A stretch of DNA of 64,000 bases from Neisseria chenwenguii (lineage in GTDB: Bacteria; Pseudomonadota; Gammaproteobacteria; Burkholderiales; Neisseriaceae): assembly GCF_002216145.1 (NCBI RefSeq), contig NZ_CP022278.1:2046001-2110000 (forward strand), given 5' to 3'. A model generated the notes under the pieces. The model was not told the origin of the DNA. It made no database searches and saw only the letters and a program-made list of their open reading frames with translations. Positions 1 through 10,005 of the stretch are shown here, piece after piece. The first letter of the stretch is position 1. Every line of letters starts with the position of its first letter. The position numbers were made by a program, and so were the translations under genes.

Positions 1-1114
1 GCCAAGCCGTCATCGCCGTTACCACGGATATTTGAATTGATAACGGTCGAGTTGCTCGTGCCTTGCGCAAAGTTCACGCCGTCTGCCAGATTGTCGCGGA
101 TACGCGCGTTGGAGATGGTCAAGCCGTCGGTGTATTGCATTTCGGCAGCCTGCGCGTAATCGCCAATCCATACGCCGGCTTCAAAATGTTCGATGGAGAT
201 GTCGTGGATGGAAGAGTTGGAACCCAATGTTCCCGAAATACCTTTGTAGTTGGCACTTTCGTTGTAGCGGGAGGTCAGATTGGAATCCATCGAAACGTTG
301 CCGAAGTCGACATTGTTCGTGCCGTGTTCAAATACGATACCGCCGCCGCCTTGCGCACTGCTTGTGAAATGCAGGTCGGTGTACCATTGACCTGCACCGC
401 CGATGGTTACGCCCTCGGGTGCATAGATGTGGAGCTGCTGGTCAAAGTCGAACTGACCTTCGGGAATGTAAACGGATTTGCCCGATGCTTTGGCTGATTC
501 GATGGCAGAGAGCAGGGCGTTCGAGTCGTCGGTATTATCGTTGGCAACCGCACCGAAATCCGTGATGCTGACGCTGTTTTCAGGCTGTTTGACGGCATCG
601 GGGGCTTTTTCCAAATCGACAAAGTCGATGCCGACGGGGGTGTCGGCCGAAGTGTTGGTCAGCGTAACAACGTCGCCGCTTTTAATGGAAGCATCTTTCA
701 ACAGTGTATTGACTTCGTCGAATTGGAAACGTGCGCTGCGACCGTCTCCTGCTTCGTCGTAGATATGATCGCCTTGCAGGTATTGCCAGTTGGATTTGGA
801 CGACAGGTCGAGGGTGCCGACGGATGTGCCGTTCACTTTAACATCGACTTGTCCGGTTACCCCGTCCGGAACGGTATAACGGACGGTCATGGCATCCGCA
901 TCGGCTTGCGCTTTAAACGAAACGGACGCGTTGGACGGCAAATCAACATACGACTGCCCGCTTGCTTCGACTGCTGCCGACGGGGAAGACGCGGTATTCT
1001 TAACGGCGGCTCCGCCTGCTAGCGTGCCTTTGTCGGCTTCGTATGTGGTATAAGGGACTTCGGCACCGAAGACGGAAGAATCATATTGGTCGGTGCTGTA
1101 GCTGTATTGGTCAT
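1..1114 (-). pseudogene. Carbohydrate-binding beta-helix glycosidase-like protein (mutanase/mycodextranase type), 5' frameshift, cut by window edge
   Basis: Reading the minus strand gives about 368 uninterrupted codons to the left edge. The first roughly 150 residues look like a CBM6/35-type jelly roll (motifs YEADKGTL, YVDLPSNASV, GQVDVKVNG). After a linker comes a right-handed beta-helix start (SITDFGAVANDNTDD, VYIPEGQF, GAGQWYTDLHF, repeated turns such as ISNARIRDNLADGVNFAQGT). This order matches GH87 alpha-1,3-glucanase/mycodextranase proteins; the family assignment is inference and no catalytic residues were verified. The only ATG with a ribosome-binding site (GGGAGC before 1114) is one base out of frame with the domain; one added C after codon 1 would join them. 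No signal peptide is visible. Either the gene is frameshifted or the sequence has an error. Confidence 0.6.
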
Positions 1115-1143
1115 TTTATGCTCCCAAAAATATACTGGTATTG

Positions 1144-1171
1144 ATATTATCTTGTTTGATATCATTGTCAT
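1144..1171 (-). promoter_or_regulatory. Possible promoter of the beta-helix gene
   Basis: On the minus strand ATGACA and TAATAT are separated by 16 bases, about 30 bases upstream of the ATG at 1114. The surrounding DNA is markedly AT-rich. This is a weak motif-only call. Confidence 0.3.
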
Positions 1172-1267
1172 ATAACAAGACGTTTGAATGAGACAAAGAA
1201 ACTGCCGAAAAGTTCGATAAATTTAAGAAATCCTGTAATTTCTAAACGTAATTTTCCAAACACTAAT

Positions 1268-1295
1268 GCCGTCTGAAAAATATTTTTCAGACGGC
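1268..1295. terminator. DUS inverted-repeat terminator
   Basis: GCCGTCTGAA and its inverse form a hairpin with an A/T loop, followed by T-rich sequence and another inverse DUS at 1304-1313. It lies just beyond the 3' end of typA, which it can terminate. Confidence 0.7.
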
Positions 1296-1314
1296 TTTCT
1301 TTTTTCAGACGGCT

Positions 1315-3126
<1,812 letters not shown>

Positions 3127-3454
3127 GGCTCGAATGCCTTAATGGGGAGTTTCAAAAATTTGATATTGTATCACGATACAGCGTATCTGTTTGTCGGGAA
3201 AACGGTTTTTCAGACGGCCTTCGAGGCGGTTTTTTTTAAACAGGTATTTGAATCATTAATAAATTGATTTCATGAGGGTGGAACAAGTGTTTGAAAAATG
3301 CAATAGTTAAACTGAGTAAATATTTATTATCAATGCAAGAAATTCCTAATTCCAATTGCAATAAAAAATCAGGCAAAACAGCGAGTTAGATTTTCCAGAT
3401 GGTCTGGATGACAGTGGATATTTTTGATAATTGTTTGTATTTTAAAAGGAAAAT

Positions 3455-3483
3455 TTGTCTGAAGTTTATATCTTGAATACAAT
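3455..3483 (+). promoter_or_regulatory. Sigma-70 promoter of bfrA-bfrB
   Basis: TTGTCT and TACAAT are separated by exactly 17 bases and lie 40 bases before the bfrA start. The 3143-3522 intergenic stretch is otherwise AT-rich with one inverse DUS at about 3208. A Fur site is plausible in the TTTATTATCAAT region but was not convincing. Confidence 0.65.
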
Positions 3484-3522
3484 GGCTGCATCAAATCACA
3501 CGACAAAGAAAGCGAAAATATC

Positions 3523-3987
3523 ATGCAAGGCAATCAAGCAGTTTTAGATTACATGAACGAATTACTGGCCGGCGAACTGGCTGCCCGCGACCAATATTTC
3601 ATTCATTCACGTCTTTATTCCGAATGGGGTTACAGCAAACTTTTCGAGCGCCTGAACCACGAAATAGAAGAAGAAACCCAACATGCCGAAGACTTCATCC
3701 GCCGTATCCTGATGCTGGGCGGCAAACCGAAAATGACCCCCGCCGCGCTGAATATCGGCACCGACGTCATTTCCTGCCTGAAAGCCGACTTGGCCACTGA
3801 ATACCATGTTCGCGACGCGCTGAAAAAAGGCATCAAATTGTGTGAAGACGCGCAAGACTACGTCACCCGCGATTTGATGATCAACCAGCTTAAAGACACC
3901 GAAGAAGACCACGCCCACTGGCTCGAACAGCAGTTGCGCCTGATCGAACTCGTCGGCGAAGGCAACTACTACCAAAGCCAAATGTAA
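3523..3987 (+). CDS. bfrA: Bacterioferritin subunit A (ferroxidase-type, no haem ligand)
   Basis: This 154-aa four-helix ferritin-like protein forms half of the neisserial heteropolymeric iron store. The di-iron ferroxidase ligands are present: Glu18, Glu51, His54, Glu93 (family position 94), Glu127 and His130. The position equal to the haem-ligating Met52 is Thr52, so this subunit should oxidise iron but not bind haem. It is followed 21 bases later by bfrB in an apparent operon behind the promoter at 3455-3483. The start ATG follows AAGCGAAAAT and gives the family N-terminus MQGNQAV. Confidence 0.96.
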   Translation: MQGNQAVLDYMNELLAGELAARDQYFIHSRLYSEWGYSKLFERLNHEIEEETQHAEDFIRRILMLGGKPKMTPAALNIGTDVISCLKADLATEYHVRDALKKGIKLCEDAQDYVTRDLMINQLKDTEEDHAHWLEQQLRLIELVGEGNYYQSQM

Positions 3988-4008
3988 TCCGGGCCGAAAG
4001 GAAACAAC

Positions 4009-4482
4009 ATGAAAGGCGACCGCGACGTTATCCGCGAGCTTAATAAAAACTTAGGCCTGCTGTTAGTCACCATCAACCAATACTTCCTGCATGCCCGCAT
4101 CCTGAAAAACTGGGGCTTGGAAGAGCTCGGCGAACATTTCTACAAACAGTCCATCGTCGAAATGAAAGCCGCCGATACCCTGATTGAGCGCATCCTCTTG
4201 CTGGAAGGACTGCCCAACCTGCAAGAATTGGGCAAACTCCTCATCGGCGAGCGTGCTGAAGAAATCATTGCCTGCGATTTGACCAAAGAGCAGGAAAAAC
4301 ACAGCGCGCTGGCAGCCGCCATCAAACTGTGCGAAGAAAAACAGGATTATGTCAGCCGCGATTTGTTGGAAAAACAGAAAGATACCAACGAAGAGCATAT
4401 CGACTGGCTCGAAACCCAGCAGGAGTTGATCGAAAAAACCGGTCTGCAAAACTACCTGCAAACCGGGGCGCAAGAGGACTAA
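4009..4482 (+). CDS. bfrB: Bacterioferritin subunit B (haem-binding, ferroxidase ligands lost)
   Basis: This 157-aa ferritin-like partner of BfrA retains Met52, the residue that ligates haem between paired subunits. The ferroxidase centre is eroded: Leu18 replaces Glu, Ala54 replaces His and Asn127 replaces Glu. The two genes therefore look like a division of labour, with BfrA oxidising iron and BfrB holding haem for reductive release; that reading rests on family knowledge plus the residues seen here. A good Shine-Dalgarno (AAAGGAAAC) precedes the ATG and a strong intrinsic terminator follows. Confidence 0.96.
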   Translation: MKGDRDVIRELNKNLGLLLVTINQYFLHARILKNWGLEELGEHFYKQSIVEMKAADTLIERILLLEGLPNLQELGKLLIGERAEEIIACDLTKEQEKHSALAAAIKLCEEKQDYVSRDLLEKQKDTNEEHIDWLETQQELIEKTGLQNYLQTGAQED

Positions 4483-4523
4483 AACACAAACCACTGCCAA
4501 ATACAGCAGTTCTCTGCAAAACT

Positions 4524-4560
4524 AAAAACGGCGTATCCGTAAGGATACGCCGTTTTTTTT
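4524..4560 (+). terminator. Rho-independent terminator of bfrAB
   Basis: AACGGCGTATCC, a short GTAA loop and GGATACGCCGTT form a perfect stem followed by eight T. It directly follows bfrB. Confidence 0.9.
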
Positions 4561-4575
4561 GGGGGGGGGGAGGGG
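4553..4575. repeat. T8-G10-A-G4 homopolymer run
   Basis: Eight T are followed immediately by ten G, an A and four G. Poly-G runs of this length are slippage-prone and often phase-variable in Neisseria. This one lies after a terminator and downstream of the minus-strand XRE gene, so no controlled promoter or ORF is evident. Confidence 0.8.
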
Positions 4576-4603
4576 ACGCAACGCGATAATTTTTCCAACC
4601 ACA

Positions 4604-4638
4604 AGGCCGTCTGAAACATATCGTTTTCAGACGGCCTT
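4604..4638. terminator. DUS inverted-repeat terminator
   Basis: AAGGCCGTCTGAAAC pairs with GTTTTCAGACGGCCTT. It borders the 3' end of the minus-strand XRE gene. Confidence 0.7.
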
Positions 4639-4640
4639 AA

Positions 4641-4919
4641 TCAATGTGGCGGAACCAAATCATGCGGGCGTTCGCAGGATTCCATAACCTCCCGCAATAC
4701 CTCAAGCGGATTCCATTCTAAAGCCGCGCAATATTACCAAAACTCAAATACATCCAAACGGCGGTCGCCTGTTTCCACTTTTCCGATAAAAGAATGCACT
4801 ACGCCCAAACGCTCTGCCAGCGCACGCTGGGACAAACCCAACTCCAGTCTGCGCTGGATAAAGCGGTGCCGAAGCAGGCTGTGCTCGGCAGAGTGGACGG
4901 AAAGGCGCAGGTTTCTCAT
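4641..4919 (-). pseudogene. XRE-family HTH regulator with internal ochre stop
   Basis: The first 61 codons encode a Cro/C1-type helix-turn-helix (IQRRLELGLSQRALAERLGV, HSFIGKVETGDRRLD). A TAA at 4734-4736 interrupts the frame, but the same frame continues after it for 31 codons (YCAALEWNPLEVLREVME, CERPHDLVPPH) to TGA. A CAA-to-TAA change would explain this. The intact protein would be 92 aa, typical of small autoregulators of accessory modules. It is divergent from the dnd genes and its start codon touches a palindromic operator. It was probably the regulator of the phosphorothioation cassette (inference). Confidence 0.75.
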
Positions 4920-4939
4920 TGCACCGATTTTAGGTGCAA
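4919..4939. promoter_or_regulatory. Palindromic operator between XRE regulator and dnd genes
   Basis: TTGCACC and GGTGCAA form a perfect inverted repeat around a 7-base spacer. It sits in the divergent intergenic region, overlapping the regulator start codon and ending 21 bases before the dndC ATG. This is the expected position for autoregulatory binding by the XRE protein. Confidence 0.6.
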
Positions 4940-4960
4940 ATAAAGAAAACTGACAGAAAA

Positions 4961-6260
4961 ATGACCGCCATTCCGATACTTAGAGAAATTCCGACAGACG
5001 CAATCTACCGTGCCGTCATCGACGAATATTTAAGCCAAGAACAAGCCTATCCGTGGATAGTTACCTTTTCAGGCGGCAAAGACAGCACTTTAGTCGCACA
5101 CTTGGTTTTTGAGGCATTGCTCGAACTTCCGCCCTCATTGCGCCAACGTCGGATTTATTTTGTTTCCGACGATACGTTGGTCGAAAGCCCGCTGGTTGTG
5201 CAACATATGCGTAACACTCTGGAAAAAATTCTTAATGCTGCCGAAATCTACAAGCTGCCCGTCAGCGGCGAAGTGATTACGCCGAAATTGGGAGAAACAT
5301 TTTGGACGTTGCTGATTGGCAAGGGCTATCCCTCACCCAACCGTAATATGCGCTGGTGTACCGACCGCCTGAAAATCCAGCCGACCAGCCAGTTTATCCT
5401 GCAAAAAGCCGCAGAAAACGGCGCCGCAATCATCGTTTTGGGTGTTCGTAAAGATGAATCTTCCACACGAAAAGCCAGTATTGAAAGCCATCAAAATATC
5501 GAAAATTCCAACCTCACACCGCACGGCAGCCTTGCCAATGCCTTTGTTTACCGGCCGATTGTCGATTTGACGACTGACGAAGTATGGGAATTTCTCGCGT
5601 CCAACAACCCGCCGTGGGGCGGTACTCATGACGGTTTAATCAGGCTTTACCGTGAGGCGGCCGGCGGAGAGTGTCCGATTGTTTTGTCGCAGGACGAAGC
5701 TCCCGGCTGCGGTACGAATTCCAACCGTTTCGGCTGTTGGACGTGTACTGTCGTCAATAAAGACAAAAGTCTTCAGGGTTTTCGATGTCGGCAAAACCGA
5801 ATACCAACCTTTAATCGAATTCCGCGACTGGCTGGTGGAAATCCGCAATATGCCCGCAGGTAGAGAGGCGAAACGGTACGGTAACGATTAAACAGGGCAA
5901 GCATATTCCGGGGCCGTTTACCGTTGAGGCACGGCAGATGATTTTACAAAGGCTGTTGGATGTTCAGACGGCCTATAGAAGCGAATTGATTTCTCAGGAA
6001 GAAATCGAACTTATCAAACAGATTTGGGCGCAAGACCTTATTCAGACTTACACAAGGAAAAACGTATCAGCGATTTGCTGCTGTGGAACGATCAGGAGGC
6101 TAAAAGATTGATGGAGGAAATTGCTGCCGAACACGGTGTGGCGGTTGATGCCATAGCCGAACTTGTTGCATGGGAGCGCGGGCAACAGGAAAAGATGAGC
6201 CGACGCGGGATGACGGAGGTTTTTGATGAGGTATTTGATAACAAACAATATTGGAAATAA
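4961..6260 (+). pseudogene. dndC: DNA phosphorothioation sulfurtransferase DndC, frameshifted
   Basis: DndC is the PAPS-reductase-like ATP pyrophosphatase that activates DNA for sulfur insertion in the Dnd system. Visible hallmarks are the PP-loop SGGKDSTLVAH, the RNMRWCTDRLKIQP segment and the cysteine cluster GCGTNSNRFGCWTCTVVNKDKS. The frame then breaks at least three times: an extra T near 5780 (continuing as DVGKTEYQPLIEFRDWLVEI), a shift near 5880 (continuing as IKQGKHIPGPFTVEARQMIL), and a shift near 6040 (continuing as LHKEKRISDLLLWNDQEAKR). The C-terminal end MSRRGMTEVF..DNKQYWK is family-like. The ATG at 4961 is preferred over an upstream GTG at 4934 inside the operator. The locus lacks recognisable dndB, dndA or dndE. 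Confidence 0.88.
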
Positions 6261-6262
6261 AA

Positions 6263-8315
6263 ATGTGGATTCATTCAATCAAATTACGGAATTTTAAGTC
6301 TTACGACCATGCCGAATTCAGCTTTCCCCAGCCGGAAGACGGACGCAATATCGTTTTGGTCGGTGCGCAAAACGGCCATGGAAAAACCACTTTGCTCGAG
6401 GCTGTATATCTCTGCTTGTACGACAAAGATGCCATCAGCCATTTGCAGCGTGCGGGGTTGAATACGCAGAAAAACAACTATCCCGAATTTTTAAAATCTG
6501 CGCGGCATCATGAAGCGGAACTCAAATACGGCCAATATGATATGGGTTTGGAAATCGAAATCCGCCAGAATTACCGCGGTGCAGCACACGGATTACGCAT
6601 CAAGCGGACATGGCATTTCGACAGCCGGCGCAATCCGATAGCAGGAGAAAAAGGTCATTCGCTTCGCGCGGAAATTCTGAAAAGCGGATTGTACGAACCG
6701 GTCAAAGGCGAAGAAATCAACCAGTACATCAATGCGTTTGCCCTGCCTTTCGATTACGCGCCTTTTTTCTTTTTTGATGGCGAAAAAATCGTTCAGACGG
6801 CACAGCAAAGCGGAACGGGCTTTTGGCTCAAAGCGGCGTTAAAGGGCTTGCTGGGCGTGACCTTATTGGAAAAACTGCGGGTAAGTTTAAAAGACTACCG
6901 CAATAAATGCATCTCAGAGAATGCGACGCAGAAGATTATTGATGAATTAAATATCGCAGAAAAAAAGCTGCAATCAGCTGAAGCAACTTTGCAGGTATTT
7001 AGAGAGGAACTGGTCGATGCGCAGGAAAAATGGCAGCAGAAAGCAGAGGAACGCGAACGCCTGATTCAGCAGCTTGGTGGTGGGAGCGATATTCGTACAT
7101 CGGATGATTTGCTTCGCCAGCGTGAAAAGCTGGAGAAGGAAATGGCGGAATTTGAAAATAAAGTCAAAGCCGCCGTTAAAGCCATGCCTTTGGCGTTTTT
7201 ACCCCGAGAAAGTTTAAAAGCCCTGCAACATCAGTTGGAACAGGAGAAAAACCGACTGAACCATGAGGCAGGTAAAAATCAGATTGCCGAAAAAGTGGAT
7301 GATTTTTGGAATGCATTTGTCGACAGCGACAAAGTCAAACAGGCATTGGGCACAACGGCCGATATGATTTTAAACCAGCCTTTGATGAAAGAGGCGGTAA
7401 AAGACTGTTGGGAGGATTTGTTTTATCCGCTGCCGCCTGAATGTGCCGACAAAATCGAACATAATTGAACATAATTATCTGTCGGTTAATGCTCATGCTG
7501 AAATTCAAAACGAAATCGGCAGATTGCAGGGAATGCCGCAAGAGCAGCCCGGTACATTGCTGGCTGAAAATGATAAACACGAAGCGGAGCACAAACGGAT
7601 TTCTGCGGAAATTGAAGCGTTGAAAGGTACCAATAAAGACGAATTGGTCGAACAGTTGAAAACGGCCAATGAGGAAACCGAAAAATACAAAGAGCGCGCA
7701 GGCCATCTGAAAAGCAATGTTATCCGACAGGAAAAAGAACACCAACGCTTGCAGAAAGAAGTTGAAGATTTACAGAATGCCATCAGTGACAGCAATCCGA
7801 AACTGTTGAAATCACGCAGGGCGGGAGAAGTAGATAAAGTCATCGTCCGGCTTACGGAAGAATTGCTGAAAAAGAAAGTCAACAAAGTCGGTGAGGCGGC
7901 AACCCGTATCAACCGTGCCATTGCGCACGACGACCGTATCGATAGAATCCGTGTGGAAACCGACGGGCACATGGGGCTTTTCGGGAAAGACGGTTATGAA
8001 TCGCGCGTGGATTTATCGGCAGGCCAGATGCAGATTCTGATTATGTCGCTGGTGTCTGCGCCGGCGGAAGTAATCCGCTACCATGCCCCGTTTATCATCG
8101 ATACCCCTCTGGCGCGTTTGGACGAAGGCCACAGGGGAGGTTTGTTCAAACATTGGTGTGGTTTGGAGCAGCAGGTTATTTTGTTGTCGCAGGACACGAA
8201 AATTACCGCCGAAGTGTATAAGCGCTTGGAACCGCATGTCTGCCGTACTTGTCTGGTTGAAGCGCAATCATTAAATAGCGCAGGTGCACGTTCGCGTGTT
8301 TCTGCCGATGTTTAG
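6263..8315 (+). pseudogene. dndD: DNA phosphorothioation ATPase DndD, broken by a 10-bp tandem duplication
   Basis: DndD is an SMC/RecN-like ATPase of the phosphorothioation complex. The N-terminal half shows MWIHSIKLRNFKSY, the Walker A GAQNGHGKTTLLEAV and FFFDGEKIV. A long coiled coil follows (about residues 230-560). The second half has the ABC signature DLSAGQMQILIMSLVSA and Walker B FIIDTPLARLDEGHR. The two halves are out of frame only because GAACATAATT is tandemly duplicated at 7457-7476; removing one copy gives IEHNYLSVNAHAE and a 680-aa protein of normal DndD length. It starts two bases after the dndC stop. A rescued or alternating form is conceivable. Confidence 0.9.
7457..7476 (+). 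repeat. 10-bp tandem duplication in dndD
   Basis: Two adjacent identical copies of GAACATAATT. Ten is not a multiple of three, so the duplication alone shifts the dndD frame; collapse to one copy restores it exactly. Confidence 0.95.
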
Positions 8316-8344
8316 ATGTTTATTTTGAATAGGGGGGAAAGATA

Positions 8345-9932
8345 ATGTATCAAATAGATAACTCAAACGGCTGGGATACCGATTATTTCCATACGTTGAT
8401 GGGTGAGAAGCGGATTGTTTCCAGCACGGAGGCAAAGAATATCCGCAACGAGTTAAGCAATGCAGGTGCGCTGCCGCCGCTGGACAATAACTTCGACGGG
8501 CAACACTCTGCATCGGCTATTGTTTTGCCAAAGGATTGGTCGGGTCTGCCGGTCAATTGATTCCCGCTCCTGATGCAAAAGGAACGGAAATTCCGTCTTC
8601 CCAAACCTGTTTTCAGGATTATTCGCGGCTGTGGCTGGTATTGCTGAGCGAAACCCTGTTCCGCCTGAATCCGGGAAAAGCCGTGACCAAAGACGACTTA
8701 TATACTTTAATTCAATCGCTTTGGCATACCGGCGCAGTAAAATTGGCCGACAGTTGGGAACGCTGTAAAAACTTCAAAACTTCAAACCTGATTCGGATTT
8801 GGAGGCACGACAGGCATTTTTGAACGAACTGACCGAGTTGGCAGTTAAAAACGTAGGCTGTGCCGGCGTTTCAGACGGCATAGCTGCGGGTACAAACCAA
8901 GTTTCGGAAACAATAATTTCCCAACCCGAAATAGACCTAGGCCGTCTGAAAGATGCCTTCGAGCATTCGGGCATTCGTGTCAAAGAAATCGAATTCCTCG
9001 AGCACGGCCTGTGTTACGATTACTACCGCGTACAATTTAATGCCTATGCTGATTTGGAAAAACATCACGACCGTATCTGTTCCGAACTTGGCATGAATGC
9101 CGACAGCCTGCGTTCGGAAAACTACACCGGCGTTCCGAATTGCCGGAAAGTCAAAATCCTGCGCCCTGAAAACACTTGGAAAAAATACGGTAAAGCAGAA
9201 TTTCAGACGGCCTTGCAATCATATAGCGGTAATTTTGTATTGCCAGTCTCTATCGGTGTCAGTGAAACCGGAGAAGCGCAGTTTGCCGACTTTGCTGACG
9301 CGCCTCATGCGATTGTTGCAGGTGAATCAGGTTCGGGGAAATCCGTCTTTGTCCGTGCTGCGTTGCATAGCCTGTGCCGTCTGAATTCCGCTGACCATCT
9401 TGAATTGATGATTCTCGACCCGAAACAGGTCGATTATCAGGGCGAGTTTGAACACTATCCTCACCTGTACAACGGCGCCGTTATTGCAGATACGTCAGAA
9501 ATGCTTACGGCATTGGAAAAGTCGGTTGAAGAAATGGAATCGCGTTACAGCCTGATGGCCGAACACGGTGCCAAGAAAATTTCAGAACTGCCCGAGCATA
9601 TCCGTCCGAAATACCGCATCATCATGGTGGAAGAACTGGCTGATTTACCGGATGAGTAGAAAGACGCAGAAACGCCGCTTGTCCGCTTGGCACAAAAAGC
9701 CCGCGCAGCAGGTATTTTCCTGCTTTTAGCTACCCAACGGCCTGATTCTAAAACTTTAAGCGGTCGCTTGAGAGACAATCTGCCGACCAAAATTGCATTT
9801 AAAGTCGGCAAATATCAATCTTCCAACATTATTCTCGGTGAGTCCGGAGCCGAAAAACTGCAAAAAGGCGGCGATCATTTGGTTCGTTGGAACGGCAGGG
9901 AAACGCAGTTCTTACACGGATATTTGGTTTAA
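8345..9932 (+). pseudogene. FtsK/HerA-like DNA translocase of the Dnd cassette, multiply disrupted
   Basis: The C-terminal half is an FtsK/SpoIIIE-type ATPase: Walker A AGESGSGKSVFVRAAL, LMILDPKQVDYQGEF, Walker B YRIIMVEELADLPDE and LLLATQRPDSKTLSGRLRDNLPTKIAFKV. The N-terminal roughly 170 residues are not recognised. The frame breaks near 8530, again at an 8-bp tandem duplication (8768-8783), and at an in-frame TAG (9657-9659) where GAG-TAG-AAA would be GAG-CAG-AAA. Fused, it would be about 525 aa. DptH-type phosphorothioation restriction proteins also carry HerA/FtsK ATPases, so a role as the restriction or motor arm is plausible but unproven. It follows dndD by 29 bases. Confidence 0.75.
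8768..8783 (+). repeat. 8-bp tandem duplication in the FtsK-like gene
   Basis: AAAACTTC occurs twice in a row. Removing one copy joins the two flanking frames as CKNFKPDSDLEARQAFL. Confidence 0.92.
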
Positions 9933-9950
9933 CTTCTGTTAAATACACAA

Positions 9951-9981
9951 GGCCGTCTGAAAAACATCATTTTCAGACGGC
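9951..9981. terminator. DUS inverted-repeat terminator
   Basis: GGCCGTCTGAAAA pairs with TTTTCAGACGGCT between the convergent end of the Dnd cassette and uup. Confidence 0.7.
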
Positions 9982-10005
9982 TTGTCTCCTTGCATCAACT
10001 TTTTC

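Noticed and set aside
8345..8560. Candidate dndE downstream of dndD
   Set aside because: The 71 residues do not resemble DndE and continue, after a frameshift, into the FtsK-like gene.
9545..9811. Antisense frame over the FtsK-like gene
   Set aside because: Overlaps Walker B and the TQRPDS motif in the sense frame; a shadow only.
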